From the NCBI RefSeq assembly GCF_022267315.1, contig NZ_JAIKLE010000052.1:1-33548 (forward strand): a stretch of DNA of 33,548 nt, given 5' to 3'. This DNA is from Maribellus maritimus (GTDB taxonomy: Bacteria > Bacteroidota > Bacteroidia > Bacteroidales > Prolixibacteraceae). How positions within the stretch are numbered: the first letter of the stretch is position 1; every line of letters starts with the position of its first letter. The position numbers and the translations under genes are program-made. This document shows positions 7,655 to 17,053 of this stretch, in pieces. The notes below the pieces were generated by a model. That model was not told the DNA's origin. It worked only from the letters and a program-made list of their open reading frames with translations, and ran no database searches.

Positions 7655-8842
7655 TTATTTTTTTTCGGTGACAAGCATTATAACCGCATTATCTAAAACA
7701 TTAGAATTTTCAATTTTTTTATAGAAATCGTTTTTCTGCTCAATATTTGTAATATCAATACTCTTGTGTGGATAATTTTTTAATAGCTGCTTAAATTCAT
7801 AAGGATAAAACGTACAATACAATCTTCCATCTTTGAGTGCGTCCACAGGTAAAAATGGGAATCCACCATCTATATCATTAATAAAAGCTGTCTCATACGC
7901 TAGTCTAAAGTCTTCCGTTTTCAAACAGAAATTAATAGCTTCATCCTTTTTTTTATCATATATTATATGTTTTAGTTCATTATTACGGATGCCTTTTATG
8001 AAAAACAAATACTTTTCAAATTCTATAAAATATGCAAAAAAGAGATTATCCTTTTCCAAAGAACCCCGATTTTTTACATTATTATACCCCTTATAATCAA
8101 TGGTATATCTTGGAAACAGATCTCCTCCATTAGTAACTCTATAAATTGTATTTAAATGTATTTCCCAGAAAGTCAATGAATCGCAATAATAATTTAATCG
8201 GTGCTGACCTGCTTCCGCCATTGCTTGCTGCGCGGCCTCGTTTTGCCTGTTAAAACTATTTCTTATAAATTTTCCGTCAAATGAGTAAAGAGCAAAACAG
8301 TAATTGCCATTATCAATAAACAGGGGTGTTGCATATGTTATTATCAAACCAGTATTATTAATTACTTCTATACTACTTGGATAGGGCGTTCGAAACCTGA
8401 AATCGTATTGATAATTGCCATTATAGTCGTAGCAAATTACTTTCTGTAAGTACCTGTCTAGAACAAATATTCGATCCTTCAAAATATCTATCGAAAAATC
8501 CAGTACCTTAACATATTGGCCAGGGCCCCTGCCAATGCCACCTACATTGGCAATAAATTTTCCGGAACTGTTAAATATTAATAATTGTTTACTATCGCTG
8601 ATAAATACTAGACTATCATCAATACTGATTTTTTTAATATCATCCATTAAACATTCGTTGGTTGTTTCTAAGAAAATATACTCGACTTTTGCAGCAATTT
8701 CACTCAATTTCATAGTTTTTTCACTACTGGTTAAACCAGATGTTAAGTCAATCAGTTTAACACGACTATTTACTTGTCCTGACAATTTGTAAGAGAAGAT
8801 TAAGCCACAAATAATTACACAATATAAAGTAGTATATTTCAT
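7655..8842 (-). CDS. 6-bladed beta-propeller secreted protein
   Basis: This is a secreted beta-propeller protein, 395 aa from the ATG at 8842. That start gives a clean signal peptide (KYTTLYCVIICGLIFSYKLSGQ). The frame is open to 8917 but the extra 25 residues are hydrophilic and spoil the signal. After the signal come the family hallmarks: a LSEIAAKVEYIFLETT opening, then repeating blades with IFNSSGKFIANVGGIGRGPGQY and FSIDILKDRIFVLDR. These resemble the Bacteroidota 6-bladed beta-propeller (NHL-like) group. Such proteins lie outside the cytoplasm and their biochemical role is unsettled. The CxxC thioredoxin-like gene starts 4 bp downstream, so the two are likely translated together. No NVEALA-type small peptide gene was found upstream. 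Confidence 0.8.
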   Translation of the reverse strand: MKYTTLYCVIICGLIFSYKLSGQVNSRVKLIDLTSGLTSSEKTMKLSEIAAKVEYIFLETTNECLMDDIKKISIDDSLVFISDSKQLLIFNSSGKFIANVGGIGRGPGQYVKVLDFSIDILKDRIFVLDRYLQKVICYDYNGNYQYDFRFRTPYPSSIEVINNTGLIITYATPLFIDNGNYCFALYSFDGKFIRNSFNRQNEAAQQAMAEAGQHRLNYYCDSLTFWEIHLNTIYRVTNGGDLFPRYTIDYKGYNNVKNRGSLEKDNLFFAYFIEFEKYLFFIKGIRNNELKHIIYDKKKDEAINFCLKTEDFRLAYETAFINDIDGGFPFLPVDALKDGRLYCTFYPYEFKQLLKNYPHKSIDITNIEQKNDFYKKIENSNVLDNAVIMLVTEKK

Positions 8843-9390
8843 CTTACGACTCGTACTTTCTTCGTAGTAACTCTTCATAAACAATTTTTTCTGATCTTGG
8901 AAAGGTATAAAAAACATACCATTGGGGTTTTGTGTTAATCATTACTTATTTTGATGTTGTTTGGTATTCGTAAAAAGGCTCGCTTCATCAATTAGCAAAC
9001 TAAGAGGAGCTAATGACTTTCACAAAAAGGCACTTTACTGCTTGACATTATAAATATAAAAATATTGGTTTTTGCTGTATAATAATTAAACTATTCATTA
9101 AAAAATTATTACAAAATAGGATCGTATATAAGGACTTGGATTTGCATGTACTGACCTAAATTATTAGTGTAGTTATAAGAAAGACAGACAATGTGCTTTT
9201 GATAACATAGGAATCTTCCAGCTTTTGGAATTCACTGTTGTTTTAAGCTTTATGAATCAATATCTTTGAGTATTTCTTATTCCTTGTTAATTGTTTTTTT
9301 CCTTATTCTAACTTATCTGTTCAATCTTCTAGCCTGCTCTTTGACTAATCGTTCGGGTTTTTGTTGTATATCCATTTTCTGTTAGGCACC

Positions 9391-9460
9391 AGTAATAATT
9401 GAGGAGATAACAAACTTTTACCTTTGTTGAGGGTAAAGAAATTTTAGGGGTTATCCCCAA
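9391..9460 (+). repeat. Solo copy of IS200/IS605-associated right-end element
   Basis: This stretch is closely related to 18441-18520, which lies directly behind a decayed IS200-type tnpA. Shared parts are AACAAACTTT, TTGAGGGTAAAG and TTTTAGGGGTT.TCCCCAA. It folds as a hairpin at 9416-9422 with 9432-9438, then GGGG (9447-9450) with CCCC (9455-9458). There is no tnpA beside it, so it is either a solo end or a non-autonomous (palindrome-associated) derivative. Confidence 0.6.
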
Positions 9461-9481
9461 CCACGTCCAATGGGCGTGGTT
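9459..9481. terminator. GC-rich hairpin at the 3' end of PUL 1
   Basis: AACCACGTCC (9459-9468) pairs with GGGCGTGGTT (9472-9481) over 10 bp with one T-G wobble and a 3-nt loop. It lies about 50 bp beyond the stop of the minus-strand DUF6528-like gene and may end that transcript. There is no T-run on the minus strand. It abuts the IS-type element and might instead be part of it. Confidence 0.5.
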
Positions 9482-9531
9482 GTTTATTTAAAGTATTAAG
9501 AGGAATTAGCTCTGTACGTGCAGATGGTATA

Positions 9532-10470
9532 TCATTGAAACCACCGTGCTTTGTATACATGCATCTCTGGAAATGACAGGTTTCCTTCCGGGTTAAGAAA
9601 TTTTACGTGATATGTCCACCAGCTTTCTTCCGGAATGGTAAAAACGTAGCGTCCCTCTTTGTTTTGATTGATGCTTTTTATGTTCTCTTTATCGGGAAAA
9701 CCATCTATCTTGCTGAATTTCTTGCTTTCAATATCAAAAATCCATGCACCTGTATGCTCTGTTACAAAAAGATGCTTTCCATCCGGAAGCATTTGCAGAT
9801 CGTGTCCGCTTATACCGGGAATTTTCCATTCTTCCAGAAGGGAAAGTTGGTTATTGTTTCGTTTGTATTCACGCAATGTTTTATATCCCAGTGCAAAAAG
9901 AGAATTCCTGTTTTTGTCCCAGATTACACCATGGGCAGAATATAAACTGTCAGAGAACAAAAGCTTTGCAGGATTTGCAATTTCAAATAGCATTAAACGA
10001 TTTCCATTATTGGCTGTAGACGCTGCTGCAACCAGTTTGTTGTCGGGTAAAAGTTCGATAGAATGTGCATTAGGAACTTCTGCATAGAAGAGGATTTTTT
10101 TATCATCTTTATTAATCATGGCCACAGCACCTGACGATGAAGAGACTAAGATTTGTTTACCCCCATTTATAGCTTTACAATCATCTATCGTATTAAATTT
10201 TTTGGGGTTAAACAAAGGAGGAAGATTGGTTGCTGTATGTGCATCCCAGCTCCAGATAATATCAGGAACTGTATCCTGGGAATTAGCTGCAGCTTTTGTT
10301 AGCAAAACTTTGCTATCGCCGCAAACCAGTACCAAATTCTTTTCTTTTATCTCATTATTACATGATAAAAATCCAGTTAGAGATGCCAGTAAAATAAGGA
10401 TAAGAAAGAAATTTAGATTGAAAAAAATCTTTTTGTTTCTAAAGCTTTCTAATGAGCGAATCGCATTCAT
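9532..10470 (-). CDS. DUF6528-like beta-propeller lipoprotein
   Basis: This 312-aa exported protein has an N-terminal hydrophobic segment (about 17-36) ending in a lipobox-like FLSC (Cys37). The rest reads as WD40/NHL-like beta-propeller blades: an opening NLVLVCGDSKVLL, then IIWSWDAHTA, GGKQILVSSSSGAVAMI, NAHSIELLPDNKLVAAAS and a GHDLQMLPDGKHLFVTEH blade. This order of motifs matches what I know of the DUF6528 family found in polysaccharide utilisation loci. The function is unknown; surface glycan binding or a lyase-like propeller are possibilities, and no catalytic residues can be assigned. It is the last gene of PUL 1, 132 bp after susD, and is probably co-transcribed with it. Confidence 0.7.
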   Translation of the reverse strand: MNAIRSLESFRNKKIFFNLNFFLILILLASLTGFLSCNNEIKEKNLVLVCGDSKVLLTKAAANSQDTVPDIIWSWDAHTATNLPPLFNPKKFNTIDDCKAINGGKQILVSSSSGAVAMINKDDKKILFYAEVPNAHSIELLPDNKLVAAASTANNGNRLMLFEIANPAKLLFSDSLYSAHGVIWDKNRNSLFALGYKTLREYKRNNNQLSLLEEWKIPGISGHDLQMLPDGKHLFVTEHTGAWIFDIESKKFSKIDGFPDKENIKSINQNKEGRYVFTIPEESWWTYHVKFLNPEGNLSFPEMHVYKARWFQ

Positions 10471-10602
10471 TATTTTGGGTTTTAATTATTTGTTTGAAAA
10501 TATACTTTTTTATTATTTGCTAAATCGCTTTTCTATTTAAAAAGAAGAAACAACATGAAATTTTCTGTCGTTCCTTCTTTCACAAAAATTCAATAGTATT
10601 TT

Positions 10603-12369
10603 CTATTTGTACAATAAATCCCACCCCGGATTCTGCTCCAGATTTGAATTGAGTGTTAACTCTTCTCTGGGAATCGGGTTTAAGTATTCCCAATTTCCAA
10701 ATTCCGGCAACGAACGGTTTAAATAAGGCGCTATCCTTCCTGATGTTCCGTTTGTCAGGCCATTGTTTTCACTTAATTTTAAATATTGTACTCCGCTTAC
10801 TTTATTGTCAGGAACATCGTCATTTACGCCTAAAACATACAAGTCAGGATTCCCATCCTGATCAAGATCGATAAGTTTTTTCATTCCTGAAATGTAGATA
10901 CCGGAATACTGAGCCCTGAACCTGTGCCCTTCTGCCCAACGGATTAAATCGTCTTTTCTGAATCCTTCAAAAGCCAGTTCAACACGTCTTTCTCTTCTAA
11001 CCTCCAGGATAACAGGGTCTGAAGTGTTGCTGTATTCCTCATTTAATGCAGCATTATTGGTAACAGGTAGAGATAGATTTGGAAGCCCTGCCCGCTGACG
11101 AATTACATTTAATGTAATATCAACATCTGTTTGTGTAAGTGTTCCTAATTCTGCTTTTGCTTCCGCATAATTTAACAGGATTTCTGCATATCTGATAATA
11201 ATATTATCGCGAGAGTCTGCTCCCTGATCTTCTGACGGAGGTCCTACTCGCTTAATAATTTGATAACCTGTCCTATTCTCGGCAAAATCATTAACGGCTA
11301 CTGTGGTCGTTCCAATTCTTATATAGCCAGGAAAAACAACAGTCTGATTTAACCGGGGATCGCGATTTTGAAACTCGTTGTAGTATGACATTGTATCCCG
11401 TTCTTCTGCACTTGGGTATTTTTCCTGGAAACTTATACCGTTATCCATTAAGTAAGAAGATATAATCGAGTGAGTAGCCCCGTAGTTTCCATTGGAAGTA
11501 GAGGTAAACAAAGGTGTATAGTAATATCCGGAGCCTTCCACCCACGATTTTGCCATAATTACTTCGTCGGTACTAACACTTGTTGCCTGAAACAGATTGA
11601 AATAGTCTTCATTTGGATTACCTGTTGTGTATAAATTATATACATCAGCATCCATCAATTCTTTACTGGCATCCATTGAATAGTTTATAAATTTATCGGC
11701 ATCGGGCAAGCTGGCATCGTTATGGTATTTTCTCCAGGTTCCTTCATACAAACAAATTCTGGATTTCAAAGCTAATGCAGTCCATTTTGAAGCTTTGTTT
11801 TTGTACCTGGTTTCCGGGAGGTATTGAATGGCAAAATCTAAATCGTTTACAACAGAGTCCATAACCAAAGTTCTGCTGTCTCTTGTTTTATACAACAATT
11901 CTTCATCATTGGTTTGTAATGGTTGTGAGTACCAGGGCACATCTCCAAAATCACGAACCTTATCAAAATAGAACCAGGCTCTGAAAAATTTTGCAATGGC
12001 TAGGTATTCATTCTTTATATTTTCATCGATACCTGATGCACTGCAGTTTGCAATGAAATAATTTATATTTCTTAGCTGTTCCCAGTCCCAGCCACCGCTG
12101 CCCAAAGCAGTAGGAACATTATAATCGGCAGAACGAATGGTGGGAAGTGTAGTAAAACGTTCGCAGTTGTCGCTGTTGAAATCATCTGTGATTTTTGCAT
12201 AGTCTATATAACTATAGAAAGAGTTGGTAAATGTTTCCAGCCCGCTTTCGCTTTCAAAAAAATCGGCTGATTCGCCGAGTTTGGTATCGGGTGTAAGCTC
12301 CAGATAATCGTTATTACATGAGTATAACAAAAGAAAAAGGACTGGTATAATAAATATTTTATTTTTCAT
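10603..12369 (-). CDS. SusD/RagB family glycan-binding lipoprotein (PUL 1)
   Basis: This 588-aa outer-membrane lipoprotein captures glycan and forms the lid of the SusC transporter. The signal peptide ends at a lipobox-like LLYSC (Cys18), followed by the typical DYLELTPD segment after the anchor. SusD hallmarks are visible: a TPR-rich N-terminal half (YLAIAKFFRAWFYFDKVRDFGDVPWY), the segment DNIIIRYAEILLNYAEAKAE and, near the C-terminus, RRERRVELAFEGFRKDDLIRWAEG. The C-terminus ends NPGWDLLYK. The start lies 10 bp after the susC stop, so the two are one operon. Length is within the usual 500-600 aa. The ligand cannot be predicted. Confidence 0.95.
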   Translation of the reverse strand: MKNKIFIIPVLFLLLYSCNNDYLELTPDTKLGESADFFESESGLETFTNSFYSYIDYAKITDDFNSDNCERFTTLPTIRSADYNVPTALGSGGWDWEQLRNINYFIANCSASGIDENIKNEYLAIAKFFRAWFYFDKVRDFGDVPWYSQPLQTNDEELLYKTRDSRTLVMDSVVNDLDFAIQYLPETRYKNKASKWTALALKSRICLYEGTWRKYHNDASLPDADKFINYSMDASKELMDADVYNLYTTGNPNEDYFNLFQATSVSTDEVIMAKSWVEGSGYYYTPLFTSTSNGNYGATHSIISSYLMDNGISFQEKYPSAEERDTMSYYNEFQNRDPRLNQTVVFPGYIRIGTTTVAVNDFAENRTGYQIIKRVGPPSEDQGADSRDNIIIRYAEILLNYAEAKAELGTLTQTDVDITLNVIRQRAGLPNLSLPVTNNAALNEEYSNTSDPVILEVRRERRVELAFEGFRKDDLIRWAEGHRFRAQYSGIYISGMKKLIDLDQDGNPDLYVLGVNDDVPDNKVSGVQYLKLSENNGLTNGTSGRIAPYLNRSLPEFGNWEYLNPIPREELTLNSNLEQNPGWDLLYK

Positions 12370-12379
12370 GGTTTAAATT

Positions 12380-15300
12380 TTAAAAGTGAATTTCCATACC
12401 AAATGAATAAACTCTTTGAATAGGATAGGAAGTTCCTAGTCCCAGGTTTGAGCTATAGCCGTCAGGGTCTTTTTGCAATCCTTCCGGATCCAGTGAAAAA
12501 TGCAGTTTGGTTGCTTCCCACAGATTTTGTCCGCTAAAATAAATTCGCAACTGTTGTGCTTTTATTTTTCTTGATATTTTTTTAGGAATTGTATAACCGA
12601 TGGTTAAATTCTTTAACCGGATATACGATGCATCCTGCAGATATTTTGTCTGCGGGAGGCCCAGGTCTCTGTCTCCCAGGGCGATGTAACCTTTCGGGCG
12701 GGGGAAATAAGAATCAGGGTTATCTTCTGTCCAGCGGTTTTCAACCACATGTTTTAATAATATTTGGTACTTTCGATTATATGAACCCCAGAAATTGGTA
12801 GCTTCTGCTCCCGGGTAAATATCGCGTTTACCCACTCCTTTAAAAAAAGCATTTATGTCAAATCCTTTCCAGTCAGCATTTAAAGTTATTCCGTATTGAT
12901 ACCGGGGGGTGGAATTCCCTATAATTTTAAAATCTCCCGGGTCATCTAAAGTCCATGCCCCCCTGCTGATAACACCATTGTTATCTAAATCAGCAAATTT
13001 AATATCACCGGCAGCAGCGTAAGCTCTGTATGAATTTGTAATAGAAAGAGGGCCGTTCTGAGCTTCTTCGTCAGTTTGGAAAAAACCTAAAGTTGTAGCT
13101 CCCCATATTTCACCAATTTCCTGCCCTACATAATAGTCTCCCAGGTAATTGGTCATATTGTAATAATCGGTTATAACGGCTTTGTAATCATATAAATTTA
13201 AGCGTATGCCGTAATTAAACACATCACCTTTTACAATAAAGTTGTCGTGCCAGTTCACCGAAAGCTCCCAGCCCCGATTTCTTAACGAAGCTATATTTTC
13301 TTTGGGAACGGTAGCTCCGTATACCGAAGGAAGCGAGTGATACGGAGATAACATGTTGGATGTTTTTCTTTCATATACATCGAAAGTGGTATTTAAGCGG
13401 TTTTTGAACATCGAAAAATCAATACCCAAATCAATTGTTTTTGATGTTTCCCATGTGAAGTTTGCCGATTTAGGTTCCGGGGATGTTGTATAGTTCACCC
13501 TGTCACCTTCAAGTGTATAATTTGATTGACTCACGCTCATGATGGGTAAGTAATCATACGAGCCAATGTCCTGATTTCCCAGAGAACCATAAGATGCCCT
13601 GAGCTTTAAATTATTAATTACATTTTTTACTGGGGTGAAAAATTGTTCTTCAGAAATTCTCCATCCACCGGAAACAGAGGCAAACATGGCATCTCTGTTC
13701 TGTTGCTCAAATTTTGAAGTGAGGTAGTAGTTGGCATTTATTTCCAGTAAATATTTTTGTTTGTAGTTATAATTGATCCTTGAGAATGCACTTCTTGAAG
13801 CATTCTTATCGTCGTTGTCGCTTACTTTGGTGTCTCCTGTTGCCAGATTTAATGCGTGTTGCGGAACTCCTGACAGAGGATAAGTACGTTCGGCATAAAA
13901 ATAGAGATACTTGTAACTCTCCTGGTTAAAACCAACCATCCATTTAATCTCGTGGCTTCCCAGTGTTTTGTTATAAGTAGCATAAGTATTTATGTTGTTT
14001 CTTTTGGTATTCCACATGCTACGGTATATAGTAGACGGACCTGCATCAGAATAAGCTTCCAGAACTGTATTTCTGTTGTTAAATGAATTGGAAAGATAAG
14101 GACCGGTATTGTCCCACCACCTTAGTTTATTTGTATGGCCAAACTGGTAGCTGAAATCACCATGAAGATTCAAATCGCCTTTAAGAAGTTTTATATCGGT
14201 TCCAAATGTCGTTAAAACATCGTGCATCTCCTGATTTATATCCGATTGATTGGTTACAAATTCCCTGTAGAATCCAAGATCTGTAGGAACCATTGTTCCG
14301 TCAACTTCAACATATTCGGGCATTAGCGGGTTCGAGTTTTCAATAAAACGCCATACGTTTGAACAAAAGTTATAAAGATATAAGTTGGGTAAGTCTTCAT
14401 CTCTTTTAACCATTGAGGTATTGTTGAAAAAACTGATATTGTCAGTTAAATTATATGTTACATTGGAGCGCAAAGTGTACCTGTTTACTTTTTCGGGCTT
14501 GAATTTTAAAGCACCCTCCTCATAATTATATTCCCCTGAAACATAATACTGGAATTTCTCGCTTCCTCCGCTTAAGCTGATGTGATGATTCTGTTTTGGT
14601 GCATATTTGTTAAACCATTCTTTATAATAATTATGAACTTCACCACCAAGTAACAAAGTTGAACGGCCACCGATTATTTCAAGTTTTGCATGGGGCAGTG
14701 AAGGATCTGCCGCTACCTGTAAAGGGTATTCCAGCTGAGCATCCGTATAATATTTGTGTCCTATATTTTTATTGAATTCATTTTCCTGAATGCTCAAATA
14801 GTCAGTAGGGTCGTCGTAAACATCGGGTAACCATGTAGCTTTGCTAAATCCAAAGTAGTTGTTATATTCAATTTTTAAATCACCAGCTTTCGCTTTTTTG
14901 GTGGTTATAAGTATTACTCCATATGCAGCTCTTGCTCCGTAAATAGCAGCTGACGCTGCATCCTTTAACACAGATATTTCCTGAATGTCCTGAGGGGAGA
15001 TATTATTCAGGTCGCTGCCCGACTGTGGAACCCCGTCTATTATAATTAACGGATTTCCCCCGTTAATGGAAGTTGTTCCGCGGATATTAAAATCAGCCGA
15101 TCTTCCGGGTTTTCCGTCTGCAACAGACACATTCATGTTTGCAATCTGTCCCTGAAGAGCCTCTCCAACTGTATTGGCTTTTAAAGCTCCAATTTCGTCA
15201 GACGTAACCCTGTCAACAGCGCCTGTCAGGTTTACTTTTTTCATTGTACCGTATCCAACTGCAACAACTTCATTTAGTCCTATAGACTCATCTGTCATTA

Positions 15301-15898
15301 CTATGCTAAATTCACTTTTGCCATCAACTGGTATCTCCTGGGTTTTCATTCCCATAAATGAAAAAATTAGTGTTTCAGCATTGGGCGGTAGTGTTAAATG
15401 GAACTTTCCATCTGTGTCTGTTACGGTTCCTGTGGTGGTGCCTTTTACTATAATTGAAACCCCCGGAAGCGAGTTTCCTTTTTCATCAGTTACTTTTCCG
15501 TCAACCGGTTTTTCCTGCAGTCCTTTTTCTTCTTTTGTTAACAAAAGAATCTGGTTTCCCTGAATGGTGTATTCAATCTTTGTACCTCTAAATACTTTAT
15601 CTAAAACTTTGTTAATACTTTCTCCTTTAATTTCAACTGTAACGGTTTGATTAAGTTTTAATTCCTTTGAGTTATAGAAGAAGGAGTATTTTGTTTCTTC
15701 TTCAATTAACTCAAGTACTTTGGATAACTTCAATTCTTTTGTTTTCAGGTTGATTGTCTGGAATAATGAGCTTGTTGCTGCATTCACCGACAAATACGAC
15801 TGTGAAAACAGCAGTACCAAAACTGCTATTAACTTCAGTCGCTTGTGGTTTCTGACTAGAAGTCTCCGCCAGCACTTTAGTGTCTGTAAATAATTCAT
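12380..15898 (-). CDS. SusC/RagA TonB-dependent transporter with STN domain (PUL 1)
   Basis: This is an outer-membrane TonB-dependent transporter, 1172 aa from the ATG at 15898. A TTG at 15916 in the same frame is a weaker candidate. Order: signal peptide around residues 20-41, STN signalling domain (about 50-105, with the LELIEEETKYSFFYNSKEL segment), CarboxypepD_reg-like domain (about 130-210, VTDEKGNSLPGVSIIVKGTT), plug (about 215-330, AVGYGTMKK, IIIDGVP, VLKDAASAAIYGARAA), then a long beta-barrel ending in an aromatic C-terminus (EIHF). The STN domain implies signalling to the FecR-type anti-sigma factor encoded just upstream. It transports oligosaccharides with the SusD encoded 10 bp downstream. 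A perfect hairpin separates it from fecR. Confidence 0.95.
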   Translation of the reverse strand: MNYLQTLKCWRRLLVRNHKRLKLIAVLVLLFSQSYLSVNAATSSLFQTINLKTKELKLSKVLELIEEETKYSFFYNSKELKLNQTVTVEIKGESINKVLDKVFRGTKIEYTIQGNQILLLTKEEKGLQEKPVDGKVTDEKGNSLPGVSIIVKGTTTGTVTDTDGKFHLTLPPNAETLIFSFMGMKTQEIPVDGKSEFSIVMTDESIGLNEVVAVGYGTMKKVNLTGAVDRVTSDEIGALKANTVGEALQGQIANMNVSVADGKPGRSADFNIRGTTSINGGNPLIIIDGVPQSGSDLNNISPQDIQEISVLKDAASAAIYGARAAYGVILITTKKAKAGDLKIEYNNYFGFSKATWLPDVYDDPTDYLSIQENEFNKNIGHKYYTDAQLEYPLQVAADPSLPHAKLEIIGGRSTLLLGGEVHNYYKEWFNKYAPKQNHHISLSGGSEKFQYYVSGEYNYEEGALKFKPEKVNRYTLRSNVTYNLTDNISFFNNTSMVKRDEDLPNLYLYNFCSNVWRFIENSNPLMPEYVEVDGTMVPTDLGFYREFVTNQSDINQEMHDVLTTFGTDIKLLKGDLNLHGDFSYQFGHTNKLRWWDNTGPYLSNSFNNRNTVLEAYSDAGPSTIYRSMWNTKRNNINTYATYNKTLGSHEIKWMVGFNQESYKYLYFYAERTYPLSGVPQHALNLATGDTKVSDNDDKNASRSAFSRINYNYKQKYLLEINANYYLTSKFEQQNRDAMFASVSGGWRISEEQFFTPVKNVINNLKLRASYGSLGNQDIGSYDYLPIMSVSQSNYTLEGDRVNYTTSPEPKSANFTWETSKTIDLGIDFSMFKNRLNTTFDVYERKTSNMLSPYHSLPSVYGATVPKENIASLRNRGWELSVNWHDNFIVKGDVFNYGIRLNLYDYKAVITDYYNMTNYLGDYYVGQEIGEIWGATTLGFFQTDEEAQNGPLSITNSYRAYAAAGDIKFADLDNNGVISRGAWTLDDPGDFKIIGNSTPRYQYGITLNADWKGFDINAFFKGVGKRDIYPGAEATNFWGSYNRKYQILLKHVVENRWTEDNPDSYFPRPKGYIALGDRDLGLPQTKYLQDASYIRLKNLTIGYTIPKKISRKIKAQQLRIYFSGQNLWEATKLHFSLDPEGLQKDPDGYSSNLGLGTSYPIQRVYSFGMEIHF

Positions 15899-15951
15899 AC
15901 TTTTGTTTTTTAACAAGTGTTAGTTTTTATATTTTTAATTAATACTCGTAT

Positions 15952-15978
15952 ATGGGTAGTGGCCTTAACACTACCCAT
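15952..15978. terminator. Hairpin between fecR and susC of PUL 1
   Basis: ATGGGTAGTG (15952-15961) is perfectly complementary to CACTACCCAT (15969-15978), with a 7-nt loop. It touches the fecR stop codon and lies 54 bp before the susC ATG. There is no clear T-run on the minus strand, so it may attenuate, act as a processing or stability hairpin, or end only part of the sigma-fecR transcript. Confidence 0.5.
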
Positions 15979-16982
15979 TATTCTATTTTTTCGAGGAAAA
16001 TATGTGTGTCTTTAATGGTTGCTTTGGCGTTTGTAGAGAGTTCAATTAAACGGCAAATTTCATTTATGCTTTCATGTTGGACTGTAAATGTGTAAGTCGG
16101 ATTGGTTCTTTGTAATTCCGGGTCAATCGAAATAGAATATCCAAAGCGCCGTTCCAGTTTACGGGCAACTTCTGTAATCCCAGTGTCGCGAAATACTAGT
16201 TTCCCAACTTTCCACGACGTTTGATCGGATGTTTTTATTTTATTTTTTACCAGTGTTGAGTTGGTGATGTTGAAAACAGCCTGCTCTCCGGGCACTAACT
16301 TTTCTAATTGGTTTCCTGTTTTGTTATATAAAGCAATGGAGCCTTCTTCAAGAGTAGAAGAGATGGTTTGTTCATTGGGATAAGCCGAAACATCAAAAGA
16401 GGTTCCCAGGACACGTATGTCAATTTGTGAAGTTTGTACAATAAATGGATGAGCAGCATCGTGATAAACCTTAAAGTAGGCTTGTCCGGTGAGTGTAACC
16501 AAACGATTCTCCTGCCTTTCAAAATTCTCCGGATAGTTTAACTGGCTTTCTGAGTTTAGCCAGACTTCGGTGCTGTCTGGTAGAAAGAAATGTTTGGTTT
16601 TTGTATATGTTATTTCAGTAGTAATTTGTACGATATGCTCATTGTTCCCTGCTTTTTTGAAATAATGAATTCCAGCGTAAATGGCAATTGGAAGCAACAG
16701 TGTTGCTGCAATTTGTATAATTTTTTTACGATTGATGTACCTTTTTTTATTATTGGGCGATTTCATGTTGGTTTTTACATGAATCTCTTCAAGTATTTTA
16801 TCCAGTCTGGACAGATCGTTTTCAGATAAATCGGTATTTAGTAAACTCCAATGCTCTTTTAATAGCTTCGAAGTTTGAGCATCTTCAATGGTTTCCCGGA
16901 GTAATTTTCTTATTTCAGATCTTAGTTCATTGTCGACCGGATTTAAACGGAGCCGGTCAAGTAGTTCCTGAATTTTGTGCAT
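15978..16982 (-). CDS. FecR-type anti-sigma factor (PUL 1)
   Basis: This 334-aa inner-membrane anti-sigma factor has a cytoplasmic N-terminal segment (about residues 1-80), a single membrane span (about 87-107, IIQIAATLLLPIAIYAGIHY), a periplasmic FecR domain (about 125-235, including LPDSTEVWLNSESQLNYP and RVLGTSFDVSAYP) and a C-terminal DUF4974/STN-like domain (KLVFRDTGITEVARKLERRF and onward). It presumably holds the ECF sigma factor encoded upstream until SusC signals through its STN domain. Its start lies 71 bp after the sigma gene stop. Confidence 0.92.
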   Translation of the reverse strand: MHKIQELLDRLRLNPVDNELRSEIRKLLRETIEDAQTSKLLKEHWSLLNTDLSENDLSRLDKILEEIHVKTNMKSPNNKKRYINRKKIIQIAATLLLPIAIYAGIHYFKKAGNNEHIVQITTEITYTKTKHFFLPDSTEVWLNSESQLNYPENFERQENRLVTLTGQAYFKVYHDAAHPFIVQTSQIDIRVLGTSFDVSAYPNEQTISSTLEEGSIALYNKTGNQLEKLVPGEQAVFNITNSTLVKNKIKTSDQTSWKVGKLVFRDTGITEVARKLERRFGYSISIDPELQRTNPTYTFTVQHESINEICRLIELSTNAKATIKDTHIFLEKIE

Positions 16983-17053
16983 CTATTTTGACATTTTTTG
17001 TTGATTTATGTGTTACACACACGAACCACCTAAAATGCCCATGCGCCTAACGA

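Larger units (their letters stand above)
8843..9531. other. Intergenic region holding an IS-type hairpin element
   Basis: About 690 bp with no supported protein gene. An open 20-codon frame on the minus strand at 9375-9313 begins with ATG (MDIQQKPERLVKEQ...) but is too short to call. An inverted repeat TTAGC/GCTAA lies near 8992-9013. The right part holds the repeat element at 9391-9460 and an adjacent GC-rich hairpin. Confidence 0.55.

Noticed and set aside
9313..9375. Minus-strand 20-codon ORF as a small peptide gene
   Set aside because: Too short, with no ribosome binding site and no known family.
9607..10087. Plus-strand open frames of 91-139 codons opposite the DUF6528-like gene
   Set aside because: They are antisense shadows of a well-supported gene and show no domain.
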